DNA of 64,000 bases from Ruminobacter amylophilus (GTDB lineage: Bacteria > Pseudomonadota > Gammaproteobacteria > Enterobacterales > Succinivibrionaceae): the NCBI RefSeq assembly GCF_900115655.1, contig NZ_FOXF01000006.1:39160-103159 (forward strand). The letters are read 5' to 3'. The position numbers were made by a program, and so were the translations under genes. The notes beneath the pieces are model-generated. The model was not told the DNA's origin, ran no database searches, and was given only the letters and a program-made list of their open reading frames with translations. Position 1 is the first letter of the stretch. Every line of letters begins with the position of its first letter. Shown here in pieces: positions 26,988 to 35,386 of this stretch.

Positions 26988-28325
26988 TTATCTGGCTCTG
27001 ATGATGACTATGGCTACGAATATCGCCAGAATAAACTGATAGAACAGCCACGGTACGATGGTTATGCTGCTGATCCCCATGATGCTGGCCGCAACGAGAA
27101 GCTGAGCTCCATACGGAATAATACCCTGCAGTATGCATGAGCAGGTATCGAGCAGGGAGGCTGTAATTCTGCCTGATACTCCGAATTCACGGCTGATGTC
27201 CCTGGCAATAGGGCCTGCAGCCACTATGGCTACGGTATTGTTGGCAGTGGCTATATCCATGAATGAGGTCAGAACCGCAATGCCGAACATTCCTCCTCTT
27301 TTGTCGTTAAAGTGATTTCTGATATATCCGAGGATGGCTTCGAAGCCGCCGTTGGCTTTAATCAGAGCGGAAATAGAGGCAACCAGAATGGTAACAATCA
27401 TGGTTTCAAACATGGATGATGTGCCTTTGCCCATGGCTTCGAATGCTGACGCATAACTGATGGTATCAAGACCGAAACCGAAGGCAAGAAACAGTATTAT
27501 GCCGATTATCAGTACCACAAACACGTTGATTCCGGCGAGTGCCAGAATAAAAACAATGAAATAAGGCAGGGCCAGCAGGAATTTGAAATCGTATTCGCCG
27601 ACGGTTTCCGTACCGGTGCTCAGAGATATGAAGGTAAGTACCACAACGGTCAGTGCGGCTGCGGGCAGCGCCAGCTTTATATTTGCCAGAAACTTTTCCT
27701 TCATCTGCACGCCCTGGGTTTTGGTGGCGGCTATGGTGGTGTCGGATATGAAGGACAGGTTATCACCGAACATGGCTCCGCTGACGACGGTTCCCGCACA
27801 GAGAGGAACGGAAATACCGCCGTTTCGGGCAACTACCAGGGCTATCGGAGCCAGAACACTGATGGTACCGACGCTGGTGCCCATGGACATGGAAATAAGA
27901 CAGGCGATGACAAACAGACCGAGTATCGCAAAATTTGCCGGGATGATGTTTAACAGCATGTTTGCCGTGCTGACGGCACCGCCGGTAACGGAAGCAAGTC
28001 CGCTGAAGGCACCTGCCAGCAGGAATATAAGCAGCATGATGGTGATGTTGCTGTCACCTATGCCTTTACTGCAGATGTTTATTTTTTCTTCAAAATTGAG
28101 TTTGCGGTTCTGTATGAAGGCGGCAATCAGGGCAATGCCGAAGGATACCACCACAGAAGTGATGTAGAAGCCCATTTTGCCATCGATGGGACTTATGTAC
28201 TCATAGTAAATGCCGTTTCCGAGGTAGAAGACCAGAAAAATAAGAATCGGAAACAGAGCCTTGATGTTCGGCTTCGGTCTGATGCCGTCCTGATAGCCGT
28301 TTTCTGAGTTGTTATTGTTTAGCAT
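26988..28325 (-). CDS. nhaC: Na+/H+ antiporter NhaC family
   Basis: A 445-residue inner-membrane antiporter with about 11-12 hydrophobic segments. It carries the family blocks MSMGTSVGTISVLAPIA, SGAMFGDNLSFISDTTIAATKTQGV, with the conserved Asp residues of the ion pathway, and MDIATANNTVAIVAAGPIARDI. It exchanges internal sodium for protons, or acts as a malate-Na+/lactate antiporter as some NhaC relatives do. AAAGGTAAC lies before the ATG. In the ancestral order it probably met ndh tail to tail, before the AAA-ATPase insertion. Confidence 0.9.
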   Translation of the reverse strand: MLNNNNSENGYQDGIRPKPNIKALFPILIFLVFYLGNGIYYEYISPIDGKMGFYITSVVVSFGIALIAAFIQNRKLNFEEKINICSKGIGDSNITIMLLIFLLAGAFSGLASVTGGAVSTANMLLNIIPANFAILGLFVIACLISMSMGTSVGTISVLAPIALVVARNGGISVPLCAGTVVSGAMFGDNLSFISDTTIAATKTQGVQMKEKFLANIKLALPAAALTVVVLTFISLSTGTETVGEYDFKFLLALPYFIVFILALAGINVFVVLIIGIILFLAFGFGLDTISYASAFEAMGKGTSSMFETMIVTILVASISALIKANGGFEAILGYIRNHFNDKRGGMFGIAVLTSFMDIATANNTVAIVAAGPIARDISREFGVSGRITASLLDTCSCILQGIIPYGAQLLVAASIMGISSITIVPWLFYQFILAIFVAIVIIRAR

Positions 28326-28653
28326 TTTTTTGTTACCTTTATTATGTATTCCGGACCGTTGTATTGTATGTGACGGGAAGGTTCCGGAGTGTCTGTGATA
28401 TCTGATGAAACGAATGCTTTTACGAAATAAGGAGCGTCACAGGCGGACGATGTCTGATTCATAAAAGGATTCGTACTGTGATTTTATACATAACCACGGC
28501 ATGTAACAAGATTCTTTTTGTTTAAAAAGTGAAAAAGTTTATTATTCCTTTAGGTATACTAGGATATTAGATAAGGAATATCCCTGAAATGAAAGGGACC
28601 AAAATTATAATTATCAATGAATGAACAGTGTGGAAGAGCCTCCTGCGGAGAGG
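28326..28653. promoter_or_regulatory. Upstream region of nhaC
   Basis: About 330 bases between two minus-strand genes; it should hold the nhaC promoter and the end of the upstream transcript. No strong terminator hairpin with a T-run was seen. Confidence 0.35.
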
Positions 28654-29250
28654 TCAGGATATGATATATCTGTAGAGTTTAAGGTACAGGTGTCTTGTCC
28701 AGTACAGAAAGATAAAGGAGAAGTTCATGATGATGACGGCAAATGAAACAATGGCTTGAAAAAACGTGAAATGACCGTCGTGCAGTTCATCGAAATCAGT
28801 CAGAACCTTAAATGAAAAAATTGCCATGCAGCATCCGATTAGGGTCCATGCCGCAAAATCAAGAATGATTCCGCTGATTCTTGAGCGCTGGGTCTGATTA
28901 GTGAACCTGCGGGTGAGTAAATAAATGACAGGAGGCAGTGAAAGAAAAATCACGCTTCCAGTATATCCGTCGTCGTATAACGTTTTGAGCCCCGTGAGAT
29001 ACATAAAGGCCAGGAATCCAAAAAAGGCTTTTTTTAACAGTGTCAAGAAACTGTCTTCGGGGTTGACGAATAATCTGAAAATGCGCACATACAGATGGCG
29101 ACTGAAATACAGAAACAGCATGGATAACTGTATCAGTGCCATAATCATTCTGAGGAAACTGCTCTCCGGTCTTATACTGTTTTCTTGAATGACAACGGTG
29201 GATACGGAAAACAGTATAAAACCGAGTAATGTCCACATCAAAAAACGCAT
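28654..29250 (-). CDS. Small integral membrane protein with internal duplication, unknown
   Basis: The ATG at 29250 follows AGGAG by about 10 bases. The 198-residue product has about six hydrophobic segments and no recognised domain. Its two halves look related: the segment FLYFSRHLYVRIFRLF near residue 50 is matched by FLYWTRHLYLKLYRYI at the C-terminus, each preceded by hydrophobic residues. This suggests a 3+3 helix duplication. It lies alone in a gene-poor region. No function is proposed. Confidence 0.7.
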   Translation of the reverse strand: MRFLMWTLLGFILFSVSTVVIQENSIRPESSFLRMIMALIQLSMLFLYFSRHLYVRIFRLFVNPEDSFLTLLKKAFFGFLAFMYLTGLKTLYDDGYTGSVIFLSLPPVIYLLTRRFTNQTQRSRISGIILDFAAWTLIGCCMAIFSFKVLTDFDELHDGHFTFFQAIVSFAVIIMNFSFIFLYWTRHLYLKLYRYIIS

Positions 29251-30315
29251 ATTCAAAATCTCCTGTTTAAAATTCTGAATACATCAGAGTCTGACGGTAT
29301 CCTGCCGTGAATAAATTAATGCCAAAATGTCAATATCATTATTATACGTGAAAAATAAGAAATAGTGATCATGAATTTATATATCTGCGGAGAGAATTAA
29401 CATAATTATTGTTTCGCAGCTGAAAGAGAATGATGAATCCTTAAGAATAATTACGGTAAAAAACTGACGGATAAGTAGGGGATGCTTATTTATGATTATT
29501 GATAAAATTTAATATTAAAAATCTTTAACGGCAGGGGGCTTAATGAGTGTTTTTCAGAACGGATATAGTGCAGACTGCTTTCAACATATACAGAGAAAAA
29601 AGTTATGATGGCCGCAGTCGGATAATCCATCCTGTTCTCAATATGGATTCATGTAATTTTCTGTTTCCAGTACATGATTTCTGAAAAACATGGGGTATAA
29701 TATTAATTTATATGATTAGGTGACAGAAATATATTGATTAATGAAGATTAATTTTAAGGCTCCATAATTAATCTGCATTAATCGTGATAATCAATCATGT
29801 TGAAATTAAAATTAATCTGATAAGTCATATCCCCTGCCGGAATTTTTCGGGCTGTTATATTAAGAAGAATCCTAAAATAATGTCACTTTATAAGTAACAT
29901 GATGTTCTGGTGACTACCGAAATCTGTGGAGGGAGCCGTGATCAGATTACTTTACCGTGGAAGACATAATCTGCGGAACTGAAAAATTTTCGCGCCGGAT
30001 AAATCTGGATATTTTAGAAAACAGTTGATTTATTTTAATGTAAAAACGTACTGAAAAATCATCAGGATAACACTGCTGTTTCAGCCATTCCTTAATAAAG
30101 TCTGTTCTTTATGATGATGAGGCCGGAGACGATTTTCCGTAGAATGAGACTAAGCATGTTTCGTACAGAGGTTCACACAGAGACTAAGGCATGCCATTTT
30201 TTAGAAGAGAAATGCCCGCAGATGAAAAGAATGCAGGCATAGAACAGCTGTTTTAAATAAGTGCGTAAGATATCCGTAAATACAGACATCCTTTAGGCTG
30301 TTGCATGAGTGAGTC
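29251..30315. other. 1-kb A+T-rich stretch without genes
   Basis: No open frame with a ribosome site and coding character on either strand. ATTAAT-type motifs cluster at about 29735-29815. It may hold decayed sequence or a control region; nothing specific can be claimed. Confidence 0.5.
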
Positions 30316-30882
30316 TCAGTACTTCTTCAGAGCTACAAATGCTTTAATCCAGACAGCCAGCAGATACAGGACGAGCACGACGGAAATGAGTGAAAACATC
30401 AGAAAAGCCACATTATGCTCCTGTAAAAATTCGTTAACCATTGCTTCACTTGACTGTATTTCATCTTTATGTTTCAACGCAAGACTGAAGCCTGCAAGGA
30501 AGCCTGTTACGACACAGCCAACCATATAAATACCGTATGTCCACAGAGCTACCGAAACCCATGTACGATCTCCGTACATTCTGGCTTTGTCAAAGAAACT
30601 CATTACCCTTGTCATTGTAATAAAAGTAACTATGGCCGCCGGAAGTCCCATAATGGAAAGAAGCATGGCAGACGCATGTAATGCCATCGCAATAATCATC
30701 CATTTACGGCAGGATGAGGCTTCATTTCGAAGCTTCATATCCGTTCTCATGTAGCCGCTGCTCATATAGTTATCGGTATTGGTTCTGTATCCGTTGCCCG
30801 AATCGTCTCTGTTGTAGTTTCCGTCTGGGGCTGTTGTGTATCCGTTGTTTGAACTGTTATTGTTCTCGCTGCCATTGTACAT
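30316..30882 (-). CDS. Membrane protein with Asn/Gly/Tyr-rich N-terminus, unknown
   Basis: A 188-residue product preceded by AAGGAAT. Residues 1-50 are low complexity (Asn, Gly, Ser, Tyr, Asp), then about four hydrophobic segments (about 60-90, 105-130, 160-185). The layout, a disordered polar head and a short membrane block, resembles small DUF4234- or DUF805-like envelope proteins, but no motif decides this. It is separated from the PP2C gene by a terminator that serves the latter. Confidence 0.65.
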   Translation of the reverse strand: MYNGSENNNSSNNGYTTAPDGNYNRDDSGNGYRTNTDNYMSSGYMRTDMKLRNEASSCRKWMIIAMALHASAMLLSIMGLPAAIVTFITMTRVMSFFDKARMYGDRTWVSVALWTYGIYMVGCVVTGFLAGFSLALKHKDEIQSSEAMVNEFLQEHNVAFLMFSLISVVLVLYLLAVWIKAFVALKKY

Positions 30883-31110
30883 GGTAAATATTCCTTGTGA
30901 TGTGATTTAAACAGTTCGGTCATTATATCCTGAAATCCTGATTTCAGTCATTTATAACTCATGATTTGATAAGTGCAGCACTGCAGAAACTGAATGCGGT
31001 TTATGAATTTAATGTTTCAGGTGGTACTCAGCTCCTTTTTTCCTGCGGCTATCCAGACATTTTTACTGCCGCTGAATGTTACAGGTGCGTAACTATGCCT
31101 GCTTCCGCCA

Positions 31111-31162
31111 GAAAAAATAAAAAAATCCCGGACGGCAGGCATGGTAAGAACCGTTCGGGATA
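31111..31162 (-). terminator. Terminator of the kinase-phosphatase gene set
   Basis: On the minus strand ATCCCGAACGG pairs with CCGTCCGGGAT (one mismatch) and runs into TTTTTTTATTTTTTC. It lies 22 bases past the PP2C stop. Confidence 0.88.
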
Positions 31163-31183
31163 TACGTGATTTAATGCTATTTT

Positions 31184-31939
31184 CTACAGCTCGACTATAA
31201 GTACGGTTTTATCGTCCTCCGACTCCAGTTTCAGTGCCTGAAGGATCAGGAGATCAGCCTTTTCTCCAAGTGAGAGGTCGTCCCGGTTGAACGTGTCTTC
31301 CATAAAATCAATATCAACGTAGTCGTGGATGCCGTCACTGGTCAGAATAATCATCTTCTGGTTTGGTGAGACCTTCAGACTGTTCACCTGAATCCTGTAT
31401 AGCTGCTTTTCATTACCGCCTCCGAGACAGCTTATGATTTCGTTTTTAGGCGCTTTTTCGGCTTCTTCAGGCATCCCCCGATCCATAAGCATCTGATAGG
31501 TTGTATGGTCGGTGGAAACCTGTCTTAAATAACCGCCGTTAAGTGTCTGGATTCTGGTATTGCCGGTGTGCGCGATTTTAAACGTATCACCGTCAAGGTA
31601 GACCATGCTCAGGGTTGTGGCCATGGTATTCTGTCCGGGAAACGTGGCGGCATAGTCTATGAGCCTTCGGTTGATCTCCTTAAGTGTTTCGGCATATGTG
31701 GTTTCGTCTCCGGAGACGTTCATGGTACTGAGAGTCCTGACGGCAAACTCAGATGCCTTTCTGCCCCCGGGGAGACCTCCCACGCCGTCTGCCGCGGCAA
31801 TAAGAACCGGCGAGGATATTTCCGTTTCGGTTCTGTTTTCATGAAAAATCATCGGACTCCTGCCGGCTCCCATGATAAGAGCGCTGTCCTCGCATTCCTT
31901 ATGATAAGGTCCCTTTACGATATGACAAACAGCTTTCAT
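31184..31939 (-). CDS. PP2C-family Ser/Thr protein phosphatase
   Basis: The 251-residue product shows the PPM/PP2C metal-binding motifs in order. They are E17-D18, D51-G-V-G-G, ATTLS near 107, HTGNTRI near 122, where a common GD is GN, LTSDGIHDYVD near 205, and EDDKTVLIV at the C-terminus. It removes phosphate from Ser/Thr and most likely opposes the kinase encoded 5.4 kb upstream on the same strand. Its ATG overlaps the stop of the AAA+ gene (ATGA), so translation is coupled. It is the last gene before a terminator. Confidence 0.93.
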   Translation of the reverse strand: MKAVCHIVKGPYHKECEDSALIMGAGRSPMIFHENRTETEISSPVLIAAADGVGGLPGGRKASEFAVRTLSTMNVSGDETTYAETLKEINRRLIDYAATFPGQNTMATTLSMVYLDGDTFKIAHTGNTRIQTLNGGYLRQVSTDHTTYQMLMDRGMPEEAEKAPKNEIISCLGGGNEKQLYRIQVNSLKVSPNQKMIILTSDGIHDYVDIDFMEDTFNRDDLSLGEKADLLILQALKLESEDDKTVLIVEL

Positions 31940-33855
31940 GGATTACCCTCGGTAAGTGTGCAGTTCAGACTGACGGAACCATTGTCCGTGACTATGTCGT
32001 TGATTGTGATGCCCGTGTTACTGCGGATTCCGTTGTCAAACATGTATCTCGACAGCGGATTTATCAGATATTCTTCAATGATGTTGCCGATACCTCGACC
32101 GCCGTTCTCCAGATTCCCTGCGGCAAGCTTCCGGAGGTTATCCGTGGCTTTATCGCTGAGGGACAGAGTGATATTCTTGCTTTCGAGAAGCTCACGTATG
32201 ATTTTGTTAATCAGTGCATCAGTGATTCTGTCGGCGGTTTCCGGACGTATGAAGTCGAATACCACAATGTTTTCACCGATACGGTTCAGAATTTCCGGTC
32301 TGTTGAGCTGGTACTTGAAGAAATGCTCAATGGCTCCGCCTACCTTTTTGCGGATGGTTTCATAGTCTTCGTCCGGAGTGACGTTCTGTATCTTGCGGAT
32401 CTGGTAGGTTTCGGGATCTTCCTCGTCCACATAGATTCCCAGGTTACTGGTGAATATGATGATGCATTCGGAGAAATAAACCGTATTGCCCTGACCGTCA
32501 GTCATTCTGCCGTCTTCGAGAATCTGCAGGAATTTGTCCAGAATGGTAGGGGATGCCTTTTCGATTTCGTCGAACAGCAGGATGGAGAACGGATTGTTCT
32601 TTACCGCATTGGTAAGCTGACCGCCGCGTTCGTATCCCACGTATCCCGGAGGAGCACCCAGCAGCTTCTGGTCACTGTGCGACTGGCTGTATTCACTCAT
32701 GTCGAATCTTATGCATCTGCTTTCATCGCCGAAGATCTTCTGTGACAGAGTTTTGGCAGTCTCTGTTTTACCGGTACCGGTAGGGCCGGCAAAAAACAGC
32801 ACGCCCTTCGGTTTGGTGTGGGAGGAATGCTGCAGACCGTTCATTCCCGTCATGGCTCGCTTTACCACATCAAGAGTTTTGGCAATGGCGTAATCCTGCC
32901 CCTTCACACGCTGGTAGAATTCCTGCTCGGCGTGTTCAAAATCTTTAAAATCCAGTTTTTCCCATGGATTGTCCTTTACGCCGTAACGGTAAAGATCCAC
33001 CACCTTGGTGAGTTCGTTCAGATGGAATTTCTGATTTTTGCAGAGAATGCGCAGATCGTTGAGGGTGGTGTAGGAAAAACCGTCGGTAATGCCGGTGAAT
33101 TTTTCCTTGAATTTCTTAAGCTCCCCGCGACCGGACTCATCCTCGTATCTACCTATTTCCGCCTGATAGATTTCCCTGTCGAAAAAAGATTTGAACTGGG
33201 TGTCCACGAAACTGAATCGTTCTTCCTTGGTAGGTGGCTGTATGTTGATGGTTTTGCTGAGCGGATTGTCCAGATAGAACCATACCGGCAGGTCGTTGAC
33301 CTTCTGGGTGAGAAGGATTACGGTGTTTTTAAGATGAACGCCGCTGCTCTCAACCACTTCGCTGCTTCCAAGTACCGCTTTCTGCAGACGGGTGAAGCTC
33401 AGCACGTCGTCAGGTGAAAGCTGGGTAGGGCTTACGATGTATCTGGATACAAAATCCATGATAACAGCCACCGATTCCTCCTTCTGACCGAGAGCAAGGT
33501 CTATGATCTCCGCGGCATTTGCCCCGCGTCCGCTGAACGGCGCTTCAATGTGGTCTTCGGTAACATCCTTGCTCACCAGAGCAGCAAAATCATCAATGGC
33601 TTTCTTTCCGTCGTCACAGCTGTCGTTATAGAAGCCCTTAAGATGATCGTAAAAAATCACGTGGTGGTAACCGAGATTACGGAAGAACGCATTCAGATAA
33701 TCCTTAAGATTAAGAATGACTCCTTTGGACTGATAATCGTTTTCCTCCGGATAGACATATTTATCCATGATATTGCCCTCGATGATAATCTGAGGCTTTA
33801 TGCGGTTGAATATGGTCAGTTCCTGATGCCATTTAGGCAGCTCATTATTATCCAT
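31936..33855 (-). CDS. ClpB-D2-like AAA+ ATPase with divergent N-terminal module
   Basis: The 639-residue product has an intact C-terminal AAA+ module of Clp/Hsp100 D2 type. It has Walker A GPTGTGKT (357-364), the pore loop GYVG (404-407), Walker B ILLFDEIE (425-432), sensor-1 FTSN and a C-terminal small domain ending with NGGRGIGNIIEEYL. Residues about 40-300 look like a degenerate AAA module: a nucleotide-binding-like fold pattern (VAVIMDFVSRY, NTVILLTQ) without a P-loop. Such enzymes unfold or remodel proteins; no ClpP-binding loop was noticed. It starts 2 bases after the radical SAM gene and overlaps the phosphatase gene, so the three act together. It is not ClpB itself, which has two active modules and about 860 residues. 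Confidence 0.88.
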   Translation of the reverse strand: MDNNELPKWHQELTIFNRIKPQIIIEGNIMDKYVYPEENDYQSKGVILNLKDYLNAFFRNLGYHHVIFYDHLKGFYNDSCDDGKKAIDDFAALVSKDVTEDHIEAPFSGRGANAAEIIDLALGQKEESVAVIMDFVSRYIVSPTQLSPDDVLSFTRLQKAVLGSSEVVESSGVHLKNTVILLTQKVNDLPVWFYLDNPLSKTINIQPPTKEERFSFVDTQFKSFFDREIYQAEIGRYEDESGRGELKKFKEKFTGITDGFSYTTLNDLRILCKNQKFHLNELTKVVDLYRYGVKDNPWEKLDFKDFEHAEQEFYQRVKGQDYAIAKTLDVVKRAMTGMNGLQHSSHTKPKGVLFFAGPTGTGKTETAKTLSQKIFGDESRCIRFDMSEYSQSHSDQKLLGAPPGYVGYERGGQLTNAVKNNPFSILLFDEIEKASPTILDKFLQILEDGRMTDGQGNTVYFSECIIIFTSNLGIYVDEEDPETYQIRKIQNVTPDEDYETIRKKVGGAIEHFFKYQLNRPEILNRIGENIVVFDFIRPETADRITDALINKIIRELLESKNITLSLSDKATDNLRKLAAGNLENGGRGIGNIIEEYLINPLSRYMFDNGIRSNTGITINDIVTDNGSVSLNCTLTEGNP

Positions 33856-33857
33856 GT

Positions 33858-34466
33858 TTACACCCTTATAATTCCTTTTTTCAGCAGACGTTCGTGTAGT
33901 TCCCGACTGTAGTCGGGGTTGTGGATTCCCACGGAAATAAAACCGTCAGACGTCCGGAAGTTCTGTATCTGATTCCGGCCGGAGCTGAGGTAGTTTAGAT
34001 AAAATTTCTCAAGGTTCTTCTGCAGAATATGTATTCTCTGATTGTCAGAACCTCTCAGAAAACAGTTGTTGTTGCGCTCCTCGATGTATTTCCCGTCAAT
34101 CAGTACGGTGATGAAGTCAAGAATGTCCCTGTTTTCCCCGGTGTTGATTTCCTCGTAGTCAAAACCCGTATATACCAGAATGTCTTCCGATATTTCCGCA
34201 AGCTTCGGCAGCAGTATGCGCAGTGCGTCCTTCTGCAGAAAGGGATCTCCGCCGGTGATGGTAAATCCGTCAATGGGAGAACTTGCGGCTACCGACCTGA
34301 CTATTTCGAGAATATGCTCTGCGGTAGTCTCGTATTTCTTCTGCATCTGCCACAGTTCCGGATTACTGCATCCCCGGCATCCGTGAGTGCAACCGGCAAA
34401 CCATATTCCCATTCTGTTTCCAGGTCCCAGAACTCTGACGGGATAAAGCAGTCTGGCTATGTTCAT
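33858..34466 (-). CDS. Radical SAM activase, NrdG-like
   Basis: The start is the ATG at 34466 that overlaps the FHA gene stop (ATGA); a longer frame exists but ignores this coupling. The 202-residue product has GPGNRMGIWFAGCTHGCRGC, with the radical SAM CxxxCxxC at Cys26, 30 and 33, and TGGDPF, the SAM-binding GGE-like motif. This is the single-cluster organic-radical-activating enzyme family (NrdG, PflA). Such activases install a glycyl radical on a partner enzyme, but no glycyl-radical enzyme is encoded here. Its position inside a kinase/FHA/AAA+/phosphatase set is unusual. It may instead modify a protein or make a small metabolite. Confidence 0.88.
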   Translation of the reverse strand: MNIARLLYPVRVLGPGNRMGIWFAGCTHGCRGCSNPELWQMQKKYETTAEHILEIVRSVAASSPIDGFTITGGDPFLQKDALRILLPKLAEISEDILVYTGFDYEEINTGENRDILDFITVLIDGKYIEERNNNCFLRGSDNQRIHILQKNLEKFYLNYLSSGRNQIQNFRTSDGFISVGIHNPDYSRELHERLLKKGIIRV

Positions 34467-35233
34467 CTGCGGTACTCTACGGTGAAGCATCCGGTTTTTT
34501 CAGTTCCCCAGAAGCCTCCGAGTGATACCCTGTCCCCGTTTTCAAGCGGTCTTTTGCGTCCCTGTTCAAGTTTGCAGTCGTTGACGAAGGTGCCGTTGGT
34601 GCTGTTAAGGTCCATGATGGTCAGCGTTGACTGAATGAGGGAGATTTCCGCATGACGGCGGCTTACATAATCGCAGTTTCTCAGAAAACCGCTGAGAACC
34701 TGCTCTCTGCCTATACTGAATACCGGATTTGATTCGGTGACTCTGAAGATTTCCTGTCCGTCTGAAGACATCAGTCTGATTTCAGGTACTGCCATGACAC
34801 GGCGCGGTTCCGGTCTGGCTGAGGGAGCGGCCGCCGGTGCGTCCTTCGGTAAATGAACTCCTCTGATGCTCTTTAAGGAGGCTTTGCATTTGGTGCAGAT
34901 TTTGGCAACACCGCGGTTTTTCTGACCGCATTCAGGACAGATTTTTACGAATTCCGTACCGTCATCATTTCCTGCTTCGGAATTATGAGCTGCAGGGGAT
35001 GCGTCCGCTGCTGAAAAAGGAGTGTTTTCTGAAGCTGATGCGGCCGGTTTCCGCGGTACGGCTTCTTTTTCTGCGGACGTCACCTCCGGTGAAACTGCCG
35101 CTTCAGGCGGAGTTTCCTGTTTCAGCGTCGGTTTAACGTTTGTAAGATCGTAGCCGCATGCTTCACATTCAGTGGCTGTTGCCGGATTTTCGGTCTGACA
35201 GTTGATGTTTGGACAGATTCTTATTCTTGCCAT
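34463..35233 (-). CDS. Zinc-ribbon and FHA domain protein
   Basis: The ATG at 35233 is chosen because the product then begins with a zinc ribbon (CPNINC...CEACG, residues 7-26). The 256 residues also have a Pro/Ala/Glu-rich linker and a second zinc ribbon (CPECG...CTKCK, near 115-135). They end with an FHA domain: FSIGRE, SRRHAEI, LNSTNGTFVN. FHA domains bind phosphothreonine, so it probably docks on the kinase or its targets. Its stop overlaps the radical SAM start. The ribosome site is weak (CGGGAC). Confidence 0.88.
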   Translation of the reverse strand: MARIRICPNINCQTENPATATECEACGYDLTNVKPTLKQETPPEAAVSPEVTSAEKEAVPRKPAASASENTPFSAADASPAAHNSEAGNDDGTEFVKICPECGQKNRGVAKICTKCKASLKSIRGVHLPKDAPAAAPSARPEPRRVMAVPEIRLMSSDGQEIFRVTESNPVFSIGREQVLSGFLRNCDYVSRRHAEISLIQSTLTIMDLNSTNGTFVNDCKLEQGRKRPLENGDRVSLGGFWGTEKTGCFTVEYRR

Positions 35234-35386
35234 GATTGTTTTTGTCCCGGGTTGATGTTTTTTTTCGGTAAAAGCTGATTTACCGCTCTTATCCGTTATT
35301 ATACAGAAAGAATACCGTATTCCGCCTGATAATGCCTGTAAAATGCGACAGAGCATTACACTCAGGCGGAATTTTAAGCAGGGAGG

